64,000 nt of DNA, taken from Bombyx mori (taxonomy: Eukaryota; Arthropoda; Insecta; Lepidoptera; Bombycidae). The stretch spans positions 18,230,501 to 18,294,500 of the forward strand of contig NC_085128.1 in NCBI RefSeq assembly GCF_030269925.1. Direction: 5' to 3'. Below are positions 41,185 to 51,860 of this stretch, in pieces (positions within the stretch are counted from its first letter, which is position 1; each line of letters starts with the position of its first letter). Position numbers and translations under genes: made by a program. The notes under the pieces are model-generated. The model worked only from the letters and a program-made list of their open reading frames with translations. It had not been told where the DNA came from and did not search any database.

Positions 41185-41380
41185 TTCGAAAGGGAGGATT
41201 GCTGCTGGTCCGAAGGTCTTTCCAGTTTCACTAGAAGTGGGCGGCGAGCGTGTGCTCAGCCAGTAGGAGCGGGTTTTAACAGCTGACCGAACGCCGCCGA
41301 AGAGAACGTAGCAATTCAATGGAAACTGCTTCAAGAATGCGTCTACTACCGGATGGGAATCTCAACTCGTTGAAAGTAAC
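41185..41380 (-). mobile_element. BMC1/family C-like LINE tail, diverged
   Basis: AGGATTGCTGCTGGTCCGAA, GGTCTTTCCAGTTTCACTAG, CGAACGCCGCCGAAGAGAAC, then GTCTACTACCGGATGGGAAT. It parallels 8605-8790 of the full-length LINE with many changes and breaks off at CTCGTTGA, where a Bm1 segment begins. Confidence 0.7.
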
Positions 41381-41382
41381 AG

Positions 41383-41468
41383 GGACGTACTTTGTGAGCC
41401 CGTGCGGGGCGGTACCTACACCCCTCTATTTCTATCGTGAACCGGTAATGCGTTCCAGTTTGAATGGT
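41383..41468 (+). mobile_element. Bm1 SINE, middle segment
   Basis: ACTTTGTGAGCCCGTGCGGG, GCGGTACCTACACCCCTCTA, CGGTAATGCGTTCCAGTTTG. A possible remainder (TTTAGATGTAGAGC, then TTTCTACAGGCTCCAATGAC) lies at 41681-41740 beyond the 190-bp repeat. Confidence 0.7.
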
Positions 41469-41655
41469 GTTGTGGCGGTAGCCATCACAGAACACAAGAT
41501 ATTTGACAGATGCCTGAATCTCGCTTACGACATTTTCAAGATAAGCTCGCATATATACAAGTTCCGAACAACAACATTCGGACCGTCGGTCTGCCGAGCA
41601 ATATCACCCGCTCGGTGGAAGATCTTCCCTATGTCGTTCAGCCTGCCAAAGTGTA
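41469..41655 (+). repeat. unnamed 190-bp dispersed repeat, copy 1
   Basis: It shares GACAGATGCCTGAATCTCGC, TTACGACATTTTCAAGATAA, TATACAAGTTCCGAACAACA and ATATCACCCGCTCGGTGGAA with 51520-51695. No family assigned. A frame reads DRCLNLAYDIFKI, perhaps a scrap of an element protein. Confidence 0.75.
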
Positions 41656-41740
41656 ATAGCCGCTATATTATATATTTGGGATTTAGATGTAGAGCAAGGC
41701 GGCATTCGCATTGTGATTTCTACAGGCTCCAATGACCTCT

Positions 41741-42690
41741 TATTACTAAGACTACTACTACTATTACTAAGACTAACTCGTTTATCTGGTAGCAAGTATG
41801 CAACAAATTAAAGCTGATAAAGGATTGAGTAGATTTTAGAAACAGCAACCAAGATTAGTTTACGCAACATCGCTCAACCACAAGCACTACTGATCTATGA
41901 CTTGATTGATATCTTCTTTGTTAACGTCCAAGAAACCTACCTCGTGTATCCTTTACTCAGACCTCTGAACTACGTTCGTATATATGTATGTGACTAGGAA
42001 ACATTTGTTTTGTACAATTTGTATTATTGTAAAATTTTTTTTCTATTGATTAATTCGTTTCATTATAGTATGTACCAATTTTAAATCACTGTGTTACTTT
42101 GGGGATTACTACAAAAGTGCTACGCGTGCAAGGCTATAGTGAAAGGACAACTTTTTTATTCGTTTGTTCTTCTTATTTTATGCACATTTTATATTCAGTG
42201 TTTTTTACAACGTTCATTTTATGATACCTTAGTATCTTTAAATCAAAAGAATATAAAAATGTGAGATTATTGGAGAAAATGGCCATCAAATTAATTGACA
42301 CTCAGACTGATAAACCTCTAATCGAACGTCGGTACAATGCAATCATTACATAAAGATAACAAATCGCCGTTGCAAATTCATATTTACATCAGCCTAAATC
42401 GTCGCGATAAAATAGAAAGCAAAAAGTAAGCCGCAATCAGACACATTGAGGTGCTATTGGAAAAATTTCGTAACCATTCGATAATAATTCCAAGTGTGAA
42501 AGCATCAACTCAAAATGATTTATCATCTTCGCTAACAACATTCATTTCATAGCAGCAATATTACAACCACCTTACCAGCTTACCACAAGACTGGAAATCC
42601 AACACTTACAGCTATTACTATGGCAAAATCAACTAAGACAATCCTTTGTAATAAAAACTTATGCAACAAAATCAGCTTCTATTGTAGTGT
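41741..42690. other. No gene recognised
   Basis: AT-rich region upstream of the spaetzle-like gene, with an ACT/ATT microsatellite at about 41742-41772. Nothing coding recognised. Confidence 0.4.
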
Positions 42691-42895
42691 TAAGTACTAG
42701 GGATCAGATGACCGACCTGCAAGTACGGAGAAAGTTGCGAGTTCCGGAATTATTTGACACCTGCACGTACGAGTGTGTGATGAGAGAGCGCGCGTGTGGG
42801 GAGCGACGCGACGCGACGCCTCTGTTCCGAGAGCGGCGCAGAGTCGGTCCCGCGCCGCATCTGTGCAATGTTTACGTGAACCTACTGGCAGAAAC
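42691..42895 (+). promoter_or_regulatory. GC-rich promoter/5' UTR region of the spaetzle-like gene, with a four-codon uORF
   Basis: The composition jumps to GC- and CpG-rich (GGGGAGCGACGCGACGCGAC) directly before the start codon, typical of a promoter-proximal 5' UTR here. An upstream ATG at 42868 gives the minimal ORF ATG-TTT-ACG-TGA, ending 16 bases before the real start. No TATA box or certain initiator was identified. Confidence 0.45.
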
Positions 42896-43354
42896 ATGGC
42901 ATTAAACGCTCTGCTTATTATATCTTTAGTCGCAGTTTCGAACGCTGAATTTGACTTCGGCACGAACAGTGATGAAGTGATGATAGCACAGGAATCCCAG
43001 TACCAGACGCCTGCGCCTGTTAAGATACAGAAGCCAACAGGTGTGACCAATTCTCATCGGCCGCAATACAACTTGGAATCGTTTGAAAATTATAGCTCCG
43101 AAAATTTCTTCGAGGCATCTACTCGGAGGCCACTGGTGAAGAATTACAAGTCGGCTGCTAAGATCAGAGCGAAAGAAAGAATGGCGAAGGATGTGGTTTT
43201 GAGAGCGTTTGATAAGAAGGACCAGTTGGAGAAGTTCGCACAGATCCTGCCCATTATTAGGGCGATGTCTGGAACGCAACGAGTGGCGCTTGCCTCGCTA
43301 GTGGCAGACCAGGTCGCCGCACCCCCAGGACACGTGCCCATCAATCTCTCACAG
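42896..43354 (+). CDS. spaetzle-like secreted precursor, exon 1 (signal peptide and start of prodomain)
   Basis: 459 bp, 153 codons. The start is the first ATG of the frame (GAAACATGG, favourable context) and opens a clear signal peptide, MALNALLIISLVAVSNA, then EFDFGTNSD. A charged, partly helical region follows (AKIRAKERMAKDVVLRAF, then FAQILPIIRAM). Donor CAG|GTATTT, phase 0. Taken with exons 2-5, the layout of signal peptide, low-complexity prodomain and then a Cys-x(7)-Cys-Leu..YP..I motif resembles spaetzle-family precursors (Toll ligands). The cystine-knot domain that would prove it lies beyond base 64000. I assign no symbol. Confidence 0.8.
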
Positions 43355-44165
43355 GTATTTTAATTCATTATCTTTTATTGATAATTATTTATTAATTCGT
43401 TTGCTTGAGTCGTTATTTTACTTTTTTATCTATGCCAACATACCTACCACTAAGCGGCTACACGCGATCTCTTGGGAGATTTTAGAATTTTCGTGACGGG
43501 AAGTGATTGTCCTGATTGGCCAGGTACAACGTTTATCTGGTTTTCAAATCAAACGAGTGCTGGCGTGGGGAAGAGCAGAGTCTGCAGGAGAGCCAAATCA
43601 ACTCGTGCAGACTCACTCAACTAGCGGGAATTCATCAAAAGTCGGATTTGATATTATTACCTGCATTCATTCGATCGTAAACCTTCTTCATGAACACGTA
43701 TTTGTAATAAATACTCTGGTAATGTTTTCAATTCTTCAATAAACTTATATGCTATATTAAATATCTGTAGAACTGTTCGTAAGTTTTTAGAAACAGAAGA
43801 AAACTCAACTAACGGACATTAAAAATATTTATTCTTTATTATTTACTTGGCTAAGGCCCGTCAATAATAAATACGTACCAGCGTCTGCTGAGAAAAAAAA
43901 AAGAAGGAAAGAACAATAATAATAATAATATAAAATAGGTCCGTTGCTATATACATCACGCGTCGTATAACTAAAGTTCAATGTATAAGCGATGACTGGC
44001 GATCAACTCGTACTTATAATTATCGATGTAATTACTGTAAATGTTTAAACTGTAAAAGCTTATTGAGTTTAAACTGATTTATTTTGAACTATTGTCAAAC
44101 TTGAACGGCAGTTTTTTCGAACCAAGCTCGGTAATAGTACATACAGCATTCCCATTGAGTTTCTC
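43355..44165. other. spaetzle-like gene, start of the 10-kb intron 1
   Basis: Intron 1 runs 43355-53383 (GT-AG). This part is AT-rich with an AAT microsatellite at 43915-43932; nothing else recognised. Confidence 0.6.
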
Positions 44166-44413
44166 TTTTTTTTTATTGCTTAGATAGGTGGACGAGCTCA
44201 TAGCCCACATGGTGTTAAGTGGTTACTGGAGCCCATAGACATTTACAACGTAAATGCGCCACCCACCTTGAGATATAAGTTCTAAGGTCTCAGTATAGTT
44301 ACAACGGCTGAAGGGTGGGCCTTCAAAACGAAGCGTATTACTACTTCACGGCAGAAATAGGCGGGGTGGTGGTACTTACCCGTGCGGGCTCACATGAGGT
44401 CCTACCACCAGTA
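44166..44413 (-). mobile_element. Bm1 SINE, 3' half, inserted in family C
   Basis: T-run at 44166-44175, then GGACGAGCTCATAGCCCACA, TTGAGATATAAGTTCTAAGG, GTATTACTACTTCACGGCAG, TCCTACCACCAGT. The left flank ends CATTGAGTTTCTC and the right flank resumes TCTCGCTGGATCTTCTCAGT, both family C, so the SINE interrupts that repeat. Confidence 0.88.
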
Positions 44414-44419
44414 AAACTG

Positions 44420-44490
44420 GTCTCGCTGGATCTTCTCAGTGGGTCGCGATTCCGATCTGATGGTAGATTCAGCGAAGCACTACTCTTGTT
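44420..44490 (+). mobile_element. family C repeat interrupted by Bm1
   Basis: TCTCGCTGGATCTTCTCAGT, GGGTCGCGATTCCGATCTGA, GATTCAGCGAAGCACTACTC; the left remnant CATTCCCATTGAGTTTCTC is at 44147-44165. Confidence 0.65.
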
Positions 44491-45358
44491 AGTTGTTATT
44501 TTAAGCTTTTAACTTGTTATTTCAAATCAATTTATTTAGATAAACAAATAAAGGAATATTGTTAATATTCGCATTCTACAATTGATATTACGGATTTCAG
44601 CATGAGGTTAGTCATGACATTAGAAGAGTTCAACACTAAACAGTCTGAACACATATCAAAAATGTTTTATTCATCAAACCAGTTTACGCACAAAATTCTT
44701 TTACGGTAAAACTAATTTGTCGATAATATTATTAAAATATGGTAAATCCAGATACGTAATGTTATTATGAAGTAAAAGTAATATTATTAAATTCACGTTA
44801 AATAAATTTGAAATCAATGAATAAATTAAAAAGTTTTTAATCTCTCATTTCCTATCATCCGCAATGAGGTCAGAATCAAAATGTCGTATGTTCAGTTGAC
44901 ATCCAAAATCGACCTTATTTCCTTAGGTTTTGTTGTTGGTTTTTATTAAGAGTGTAACACTTATACGTTTTGGACAGTGATCTCTGTGCTCTGATGAATC
45001 GTTAGCTTAAGCTTACTTATCGATCTAGAAAACTAACAAAAACTTATTTCAAAATCTCAAGCAAGGTGCCAGACAATACAAACGCTACAATTATTATCAA
45101 TACGGCACGAACGCACAGACGTACGTACACACGTATTCGCACGATTATAAAGTTCTCAGCGCACCTTTTCTCTGTTCATTAACTCATTTTGAAACCGTTC
45201 GTGTGAATTTCGAACAATCTATATTGAAAGTTGCATATATCGGAAATACGAACAAAAACTTTGAACGACAACTAAAGCTTTCTGTTGGGTGGAAGTTACG
45301 ATAATTACTTCGGCTGGTTTTATTACTTTAAATTATGTAGTTATAATCGATGTTAATT
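44491..45358. other. No gene recognised (intron 1)
   Basis: AT-rich; nothing recognised. Confidence 0.4.
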
Positions 45359-45466
45359 ATTTTTTTATTACCCTTGTAGGCAGACGAGCATACGGCCTAC
45401 CTAATGGTGAGTGGTTACAGTCGCCCATGGACTTCAGCAATGCTAAGGGCAGAGCCAAGCCGCTGA
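45359..45466 (-). mobile_element. family T 3' UTR, 5'-truncated
   Basis: ATTACCCTTGTAGGCAGACG, AGCATACGGCCTACCTAATG, GGCAGAGCCAAGCCGCTG. Confidence 0.85.
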
Positions 45467-45548
45467 ATACCGCTTAATAATCAATGTATTTGTTTTCAGT
45501 CACTCAATGATTTTTTGCAGCGTACGCTATGACTATGACGCTTTTATT

Positions 45549-45787
45549 GGTGGTAGGACCTCTTGTCCGCACGGGTAGGTACCACCGCCCTGCCCATTTC
45601 TGCCGTGAAGCAGTAATGCGTTTCGGTTTGAAGGGTGGGGCAGCCGTTGTAACTATACTTGAGACCTTAGAACTATATCTCAAGGTGTGTGACGCATTTA
45701 CGTTGTAGATGTTTATGGACTCCAGTAACCACTTAACACCAGGTGGGCTGTGAGTTCGTCCACACATCTAAGCAGTAAAAAAAAAAA
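45549..45787 (+). mobile_element. Bm1 SINE, 3' half
   Basis: TGGTGGTAGGACCTCTTGTC, TAATGCGTTTCGGTTTGAAG, ACTTAACACCAGGTGGGCTG, A-run ending 45787. It is followed directly by a Helitron-like fragment (CAGGAACTACTGGACCGATT). Confidence 0.92.
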
Positions 45788-45912
45788 CGTGCTAACTTCA
45801 GGAACTACTGGACCGATTTGAAAAATTCTTTCAGTGTTAGATAGCCCATTTATTGAGGAATGCTATATTATTTAAGGCACTAAGACTAAATCGAGCGGAG
45901 CACTAATAAAGA
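45788..45912 (+). mobile_element. Helitron-like fragment
   Basis: GGAACTACTGGACCGATTTG, AAAAATTCTTTCAGTGTTAG and ATCGAGCGGAGCACTAAT are the interior and near-terminal blocks of the CTAGT elements at 17956-18276; both ends are eroded. Confidence 0.5.
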
Positions 45913-47226
45913 ATGTTTCAAAATCGGGGTTTTTCTTTTTTCCTTTTGAGAGCTTCGACTGCGTGCGCTGCAGAAACCGTTAAAGTTTCGCTAAAATAAT
46001 GTATGACAAAATTGTTCCTCTTTAAAAGTTTTAAAAAAAGTCTGCGACAGCATATTATGTCTATATTTTAGCACATTAACTGCGTTATGCGACTTTAAAA
46101 GCCCCACAAGCCACTATTCCCTGATGCTGCAGTCAAAACTTTTCAACTCCACATTTCTATAGGTATGGGTATATTCGAAAACGATATTTTTTTATACCTA
46201 TCAGGTCTCATCTCGTAAAAAAGTTCTATCCTGCCTCGGAAAGACCTCACACGCACTGGCTAAGAATCCCTAAAATAGCCCCGCAGTCAACGTGTTGGTT
46301 AAAGGTTTGGTTCACTACCTTTATGCTAACTAAATTAATTCTAAAATAAAGCATTATTTAATTTGAAAGAAATCTGTCCTTTACATCATTTGATTTTAAT
46401 AAGTATCTTAGAAGATACCTATCACCGTTTTAAAATAGCATCGCTGCAAAATAATGATCAAGCGCGTAATAATGAAGTACAAGGCGCCGTCCGACTGATG
46501 CGCGGCGGCACAGAATAAGAACAATAACAAGAAACACCCAAATCACTTCAAGATAGGCTTTTTAAAATTGTAGACTTATGGATTTCTCCAGAATCCTATC
46601 ATCAGATCCTGATACAGATGATTACAGAACCACTCGGAAATTCTACCCTTTCGAACAAAAGAAAGAAAAAAGAATTATCAGAGTCGGTTCAAGCATTCTA
46701 GAGGAATCAGTGAACATAATATATTATACAGATAAAAAAAGGTGGTTGAATTGATATCCTTTTGAGGTCGGTTAAAAAACCTGATTTTGGTACCTTAAAT
46801 AGCTTCTTAATATTCTATTATTCAGAAATATTTTCACCTTCTACGTAAATGAAGTCGTGGGTAAAATGTAGCGTTATCCCAACGAATTATTCCACGCGGA
46901 CGAAGTCGCGGGCCATAGCTAGTAAATAAATAAAACTACTTTTAGAGCTAACGGTATATTCTTATTTTGCTTCACTGCAAATAAAGAAATCTAATTCAAT
47001 CTCACACAATGAAATTGAACTCGCAACAGTCGATTTAAACAGTAGAATAATCGGAATAGTGTCACTTTTTGTAGTCGATTGTTTCGGAATGAAACGTGAA
47101 TAAGTTTTGAATTTCGTTACGTTGTTACCGACCAGTTTTCAATAAGTCATGCAACAAAGTAAAGCATCGGAAATGCTCAATGCGAAACGTCTTGTTTCTC
47201 TTATTTTAGTTGTATTCATTGGAATT
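45913..47226. other. No gene recognised; Helitron-like 3' end at 46890-46923
   Basis: AT-rich intronic DNA. CACGCGGACGAAGTCGCGGG, then CCATAGCTAGT at 46893-46923 is the terminal stretch of a common lepidopteran Helitron-like repeat whose 5' part is not clear. Confidence 0.45.
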
Positions 47227-47291
47227 GAATGATGTCCTATGTCCAGCAGTGGGCAGATAAAGGCTGATGATGATGATGATGATGATGATGA
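47227..47291 (+). mobile_element. RTE-type LINE 3' tip with GAT microsatellite
   Basis: TGATGTCCTATGTCCAGCAG, TGGGCAGATAAAGGCTGATG, then (GAT)n to about 47290, the standard tail of arthropod RTE elements. Confidence 0.75.
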
Positions 47292-47424
47292 ACACGAATG
47301 TTTATTTTTATGCTGAATGAATTCTTATGCTAAATTTCTAGTTAGATCATGAAAGTTAATATTAGTAGTATTTGTAGTGGGTACGCACTCAATCAACGCG
47401 GTACTATTTGATGATAAGATTCTA

Positions 47425-47468
47425 GAAGAGCGTTACTCCGCTCCTAGGGGAGCGGAGTAACGCTCTTC
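47425..47468. repeat. perfect inverted repeat, 20-bp arms, 4-base loop
   Basis: GAAGAGCGTTACTCCGCTCC, loop TAGG, then GGAGCGGAGTAACGCTCTTC. It is followed by a GGAAT repeat (47479-47495). Function unknown; see findings. Confidence 0.9.
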
Positions 47469-47495
47469 AGTTAAAGAATGGAATGGAATGGAATG

Positions 47496-48663
47496 AAGCC
47501 TGTCGCTCGTATTACTCTACGCATTTAGACTATCGTATCTTATCTCAGGTTCCTAGTATCAACCATTATGACTTTCTCTCGACACCCTTCTATTCTGCCT
47601 AAGCGTATTCTAGAACTATCCATTAATATCCATTTGGCCCATTGAACTGATTACAATCATATTTGGTCATGTTCGATGTGGTGCTCATGCAATGATGCGA
47701 TCTTCATCCATATATTCAACCTGTTTTGGTGTCGAAGAGTTCTAACGAGACGCAGTCATTTGTTTTTTTACCGTATTTTACAATATGTAGGACAATTCCA
47801 CCTTTCTAGTATTAATTTAGTTGTAAAATTATGAATTCGGCTGTTTAAGAAGAAGAACGGATGATAGAGTAACGAGGAAACCCGGATCTAATCTATTATT
47901 ATTAAGATATAAAAAACCAAATTCTAAATCTTCAACTTTGACTGTGGGAATTCTCCGCTACCCTAATTACACGGTCTAAATGCAATCGTTGGTATTCCTG
48001 TAATATTACAGGGGTTGCTTCTTTGACAGTTAATTTACAGAAAATGAGTATTCCGCCGATTTGAAGCTTTTATTGTGTAAGATTGGAACTAAGTTTATTG
48101 AGATAAATAATGTTTCTTATAAGATGTTGGTCAGTGGCGCGCGTCATTCAAGCGTCCTCACTCCAGTGGACGCCAGATATTCAGAACGCTTCTTCAATAT
48201 TTATACACAACAGTAACCACACCGAGAAAATGTTCTAATTAGACTATAGTTTGAAGAGAGCATGCTAAAATAGCCCATAGAACAAAACAGAAGGAGTATA
48301 TAAGGTAGCTAGAAGTGAAGTGATATACTCGTACCAGTTTTACTGCCCCAATGGCACATTTACAGTATAATATAATATTATATACGGTTAGAAACAAATT
48401 TTGAAGTGAAGGTCGCGACGGTTCAGTCATCAGCGGTCGTCAAGTCGATACGTCACTGCGTGAACAGTCGCGGTCAGTGTCACTCCATTATCACTTAAGA
48501 AAACTAAAAACAGAGCGTCATAGGTAGACATATGTAGGCATGAATTGTAAATCGTGCTCATGAATACTCATTATTAGTGGCCAGTCAATTATATATTGAT
48601 GAAGTTGTTAAACTTAGCGGATACTTTTTTTAATAAAGTAAAATGTGCTAATAAATAAGAGAA
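47496..48663. other. No gene recognised (intron 1)
   Basis: AT-rich; the antisense ORF at 48239-48430 is not recognised. Confidence 0.4.
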
Positions 48664-48917
48664 TTTTTTTTATTGGTTTGGAAGAGCTCACAGCCCGCCT
48701 GGTGTTAAATGGTTACTGGAGCCCATAGACAATCTATGACGTAAATGCGCCATCCACCTTGAGATATATGTTCTAAGATCTCAGTATAGTATAGTAGTAG
48801 TATAGTTACAACGGCTGCCCTACCCTTCAAACCGAAACGCATTACTGCTTCGCGGCAGAAATAAGCAGGGCGGTGGTACCTCCCCTCGTGGACTTACAAG
48901 AAGTCCTACCACCAGTA
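48664..48917 (-). mobile_element. Bm1 SINE, 3' half
   Basis: T-run, GAAGAGCTCACAGCCCGCCT, ATGCGCCATCCACCTTGAGA, AACCGAAACGCATTACTGCT, CCTACCACCAGTA. A small TATAGTA duplication lies at 48786-48803. Confidence 0.9.
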
Positions 48918-49256
48918 GTAATACGAACGAACATAAGGAGTTTAGACTACGTAATTTTGCTTTTATATTTTCTTTATCAGACTATGCCTACAATGTAATG
49001 ATAATTAAGAACAAAATATGTATGATCAAAACCATTGCCGGTGGCCACTTTCGTCGGTCGCGCACTTTCCCCCGAGATGAGTCGAGTTACGCGAAGCGAC
49101 TCCGGCGATGGTTGTGTAACAGTTTGTTGGTCACAGCGCAGTTCAGAGCATAGCGCACACAGATAATCCGGTTTGTTAAGCTGCTGTTGTTTACCAACAC
49201 GCATCCGCTACAAATCATATAAATCTATTTATTTGCGACAATTACTATTTTTACTG
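48918..49256. other. No gene recognised; GC-rich patch at 49035-49110
   Basis: The antisense ORF at 48977-49204 contains the GC-rich patch but has no recognised domain. Confidence 0.4.
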
Positions 49257-49394
49257 TAACTATGCTTGAGACCTTAGAACTTATATCTCAAGGTGGGTGG
49301 CAGTTTTACGTTGTGGATGTCTATGGGCTCCAGTAACCACTTAACACCAGGTGGGCTGTGAACTCGTCCACCTATCTAAGCAATAAAAAAAAAA
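49257..49394 (+). mobile_element. Bm1 SINE, last third
   Basis: TTGAGACCTTAGAACTTATA, GTCTATGGGCTCCAGTAACC, GGTGGGCTGTGAACTCGTCC, A-run to 49394. Confidence 0.92.
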
Positions 49395-49937
49395 TACTGC
49401 GGTAATCTTGAACTAAACATTCCTATTATGTTATTTGTCCGCGATGTACTTCTAAGCTATTGAAGCAATTTTAATAAAACTTCACACGCTATGTGTCTAT
49501 TGATCCAACTTGAGAGATAAGGTGTTTATTTTTGCATTTATTTTATTTTATTATATATGGCGGTATAAGTCAGCTTTTTAACATGTCGTTTTAGTTCCTT
49601 CGAGACAACTCGATACTAAAAAACTTTAACGTTAAATTATAATAATTCTAAATTTAACTCAGGTGAAACCGTGAGATATAGTTAGTTATCATAAATAAAA
49701 TCATAAAATCATTAAATAAATCATAAAATCTTTTTCCTTTATTAACATGACTTGGAAGTGCTTTTTAAATTATTTTGTTATTGTAGTATTTCTTCTAACA
49801 AGAGCATAGTCAGTATACATTTTAGCTAATGTTTACCCCGCTTTCAAAATTCGACCATAATCACATAAACCTTAACACAAATGACTTTAAAAAAATTATA
49901 TTACTTAAAGTTTGACAATAGCTACAAAATAAAAAAT
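49395..49937. other. No gene recognised (intron 1)
   Basis: AT-rich; nothing recognised. Confidence 0.4.
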
Positions 49938-50590
49938 CTTTTTTTTTTAATTGCGTTTGTAGGCAGACGAGCATACGGCCCACCTGATGGTGAGTGGTTA
50001 CCGTCGCCCATGGACTTCAGCAATGCCAGGGGCAGAGCCAAGCCGCTGCCTACCACTTAATACTCTCCACAAGCTTCGTTTGAAGAAGGACATGTCATAG
50101 CGCTGGGGAAACACCGTGGAGGGGAGCTCATTCCATAGCCGGATGGTACGTGGCAAAAAAGATCTCTGGAAACGCACTGTGGATTACCGCAGTGGCTGGA
50201 TGAACTCTACTCCGGTGGCGGGCGGTGCGATGGTAAAAACGAGACGTTGGTATCATCTCGAACAATTCCTCAGAGCACTCCCCATGGAACATGCGGTACA
50301 AAATACAGAGGGAACCAAAGTCCCTCCACAGACCCAGAGGCTCCAAACGATCCGTGAGAATGGGATTATCGACAATCCGAACGGCTCTCTTCTGTATGGA
50401 GTCAAATGGAAGAAGCTGGTATTTGGGAGCCCAGGCCCAGCGATGGGAGCAGTACTCCACGCGAGGTCGGACTTGTGCTTTATAGAGCAAAAGTCTTTGT
50501 CCAGGCGTGAAGTACCACTTCGCTCTATTGAGGACTCCCAGCATTTTGGACACCAACTTGGCTTTGCCTTCCAAATGACTCATTTATCAA
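49938..50590 (-). mobile_element. family T non-LTR element, RT C-terminal third plus 3' UTR
   Basis: The longest family T copy. The 3' UTR (T-run at 49939-49948, GTAGGCAGACGAGCATACGG) leads on the minus strand into an open frame at 50583-50128: LVSKMLGVLNRAKWYFTPGQ, YKAQVRPRVEYCSH, PFDSIQKRAVRIVDNP, RMFHGECSEELFEMIP. This is the thumb and C-terminal region of a CR1/jockey-group reverse transcriptase. The catalytic RT motifs are absent (5' truncation), and a frame slip near 50200 spoils the last 60 residues compared with 61220-61498. Confidence 0.85.
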
Positions 50591-50795
50591 CAATATAACA
50601 TATAATCCAATAAAACAGTAGAATCACGGGTGTCTGTATTTTAAGTAATAATAATAAAACGAGACTAACTAAATAACAGCAATAGAATATAGAAATTGAT
50701 TTGGAGCAAAATACAGGCTTGTTTCATCAAAATCAAATGCGGCATGGTTATTGGAATCTAATAATATTAATCATAATATTATTAGCCTCAAATAA

Positions 50796-51130
50796 CCTTT
50801 GCATTAAACGCCTTCAGCTCTAGCACTAGGGGCAGGTTTAGGGACCCCAGTAACCGTACTCGTCGAACTCGACAAAGAAGTCGACGTGCAACCTAACCTA
50901 TGCATCAGCTCGCTGAGTTTCTCGCCGGATCTTCTCAACAGGTCGCGCTTCCGATCCGGTAGTAGATTCATTTGCGAAGCAGTTGCTATTGAGTTGTTAG
51001 GTCTCCTTCGGAGGCGCTCAGGCAGCTGTTAGTAACTCTCACCCTTTCTGGCTGAGCCTTTGCTCGCCCACCCGTCCTGGTGAAACTAGAAAGGGGGCTA
51101 CCAGTAATACCACATTTCTAAAAAAATATA
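50796..51130 (+). mobile_element. 5'-truncated BMC1-like LINE, plus strand
   Basis: AACCTTTGCATTAAACGCCT, GGGGCAGGTTTAGGGACCCC, GAACTCGACAAAGAAGTCGA, TTTCTCGCCGGATCTTCTCA, GAGTTGTTAGGTCTCCTTCG, CCCACCCGTCCTGGTGAAAC, short A-run at 51120-51127. It corresponds to 8930-8592 of the full-length copy, with more substitutions than 20843-21230. Confidence 0.9.
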
Positions 51131-51519
51131 TGAAGATGCGAGCAGAAAGCTAGTTTATAACAGAAAGTCAGGAGTTTGTTTAGATAATGATTTTCAAGGT
51201 CACTTCACTAATGCTAATATGACAATAAAACAATAGAATGGCATTCATTTGCATTAAATGTTTATTCAAAAGTTTTTTTCCAAAATGTAATAATTGGACA
51301 AATGCTCTGATGATATCTGTTATGAAACTGGAACTAGGTTTTTCTCATAACCATGTAATGGTTCATTATGAGTAGCGTGCTGTTTAATGTTATTTAATAT
51401 GCTGTAGTAACATAATGGAATATTAGTGTTATAATCTTCATCTTCAGTTTCAATCCCTCTTTGTTTTTGTACCTTGAAAAAAATATTATAGCTTTAGTAT
51501 TTAAATTGCTTATGATTTT
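51131..51519. other. No gene recognised (intron 1)
   Basis: AT-rich; nothing recognised. Confidence 0.4.
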
Positions 51520-51695
51520 GTGGCGGGTAGCCATCATACAACGCAAGATAATTGACAGATGCCTGAATCTCGCTTACGACATTTTCAAGATAAAGCGCAT
51601 ATATACAAGTTCCGAACAACAACATTCGGACCGTCGGTCTACCGAGCAATATCACCCGCTCGGTGGAATATTTTCCCTTTGTCGTTCAGCATTCC
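51520..51695 (+). repeat. unnamed 190-bp dispersed repeat, copy 2
   Basis: About 90% identical by eye to 41469-41655 over GACAGATGCCTGAATCTCGC through ATATCACCCGCTCGGTGGAA. Here it is not inside a Bm1, so the unit moves independently. Confidence 0.75.
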
Positions 51696-51778
51696 CCAAA
51701 GTTTCATTGTTCACATGAATTCCACATTCTAAATCAATCATCACTCCGTCTGGCGATCCTTTACGAAGGGTGGCCGGC

Positions 51779-51860
51779 TAAGGGATGAAGAAATGTGAAA
51801 ACCGGGTACAAATTGGGAGAGGCCTATGTCGAGCGGGAAACATTTGTGGGCTGATGACGG
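51779..51860 (+). mobile_element. RTE-type LINE 3' tip, eroded
   Basis: AAATTGGGAGAGGCCTATGT, then CGAGCGGGAAACATTTGTGG, GCTGATGACGG is the usual GGCCTATGTCCAGCAGTGGG..GGCTGATGATG tail with mutations. Confidence 0.6.

Noticed and set aside
42773..42895. Upstream in-frame extension of the spaetzle-like exon 1
   Set aside because: The frame is open further upstream but contains no ATG before 42896, and the signal peptide begins at 42896.
44380..44430. A chimeric SINE family (family C fused to Bm1)
   Set aside because: I first read the shared junctions at 13890 and 44413 as one chimera, but family C sequence also lies on the left flank (8479, 44165), so independent insertions of Bm1 into family C explain both better.
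47263..47291. GAT array as a possible CRISPR or satellite
   Set aside because: It is the simple-repeat tail of an RTE LINE; no spacers. No CRISPR would be expected in an insect genome.
50116..50598. Plus-strand 160-codon ORF
   Set aside because: Antisense of the family T reverse-transcriptase C-terminus; no domain.
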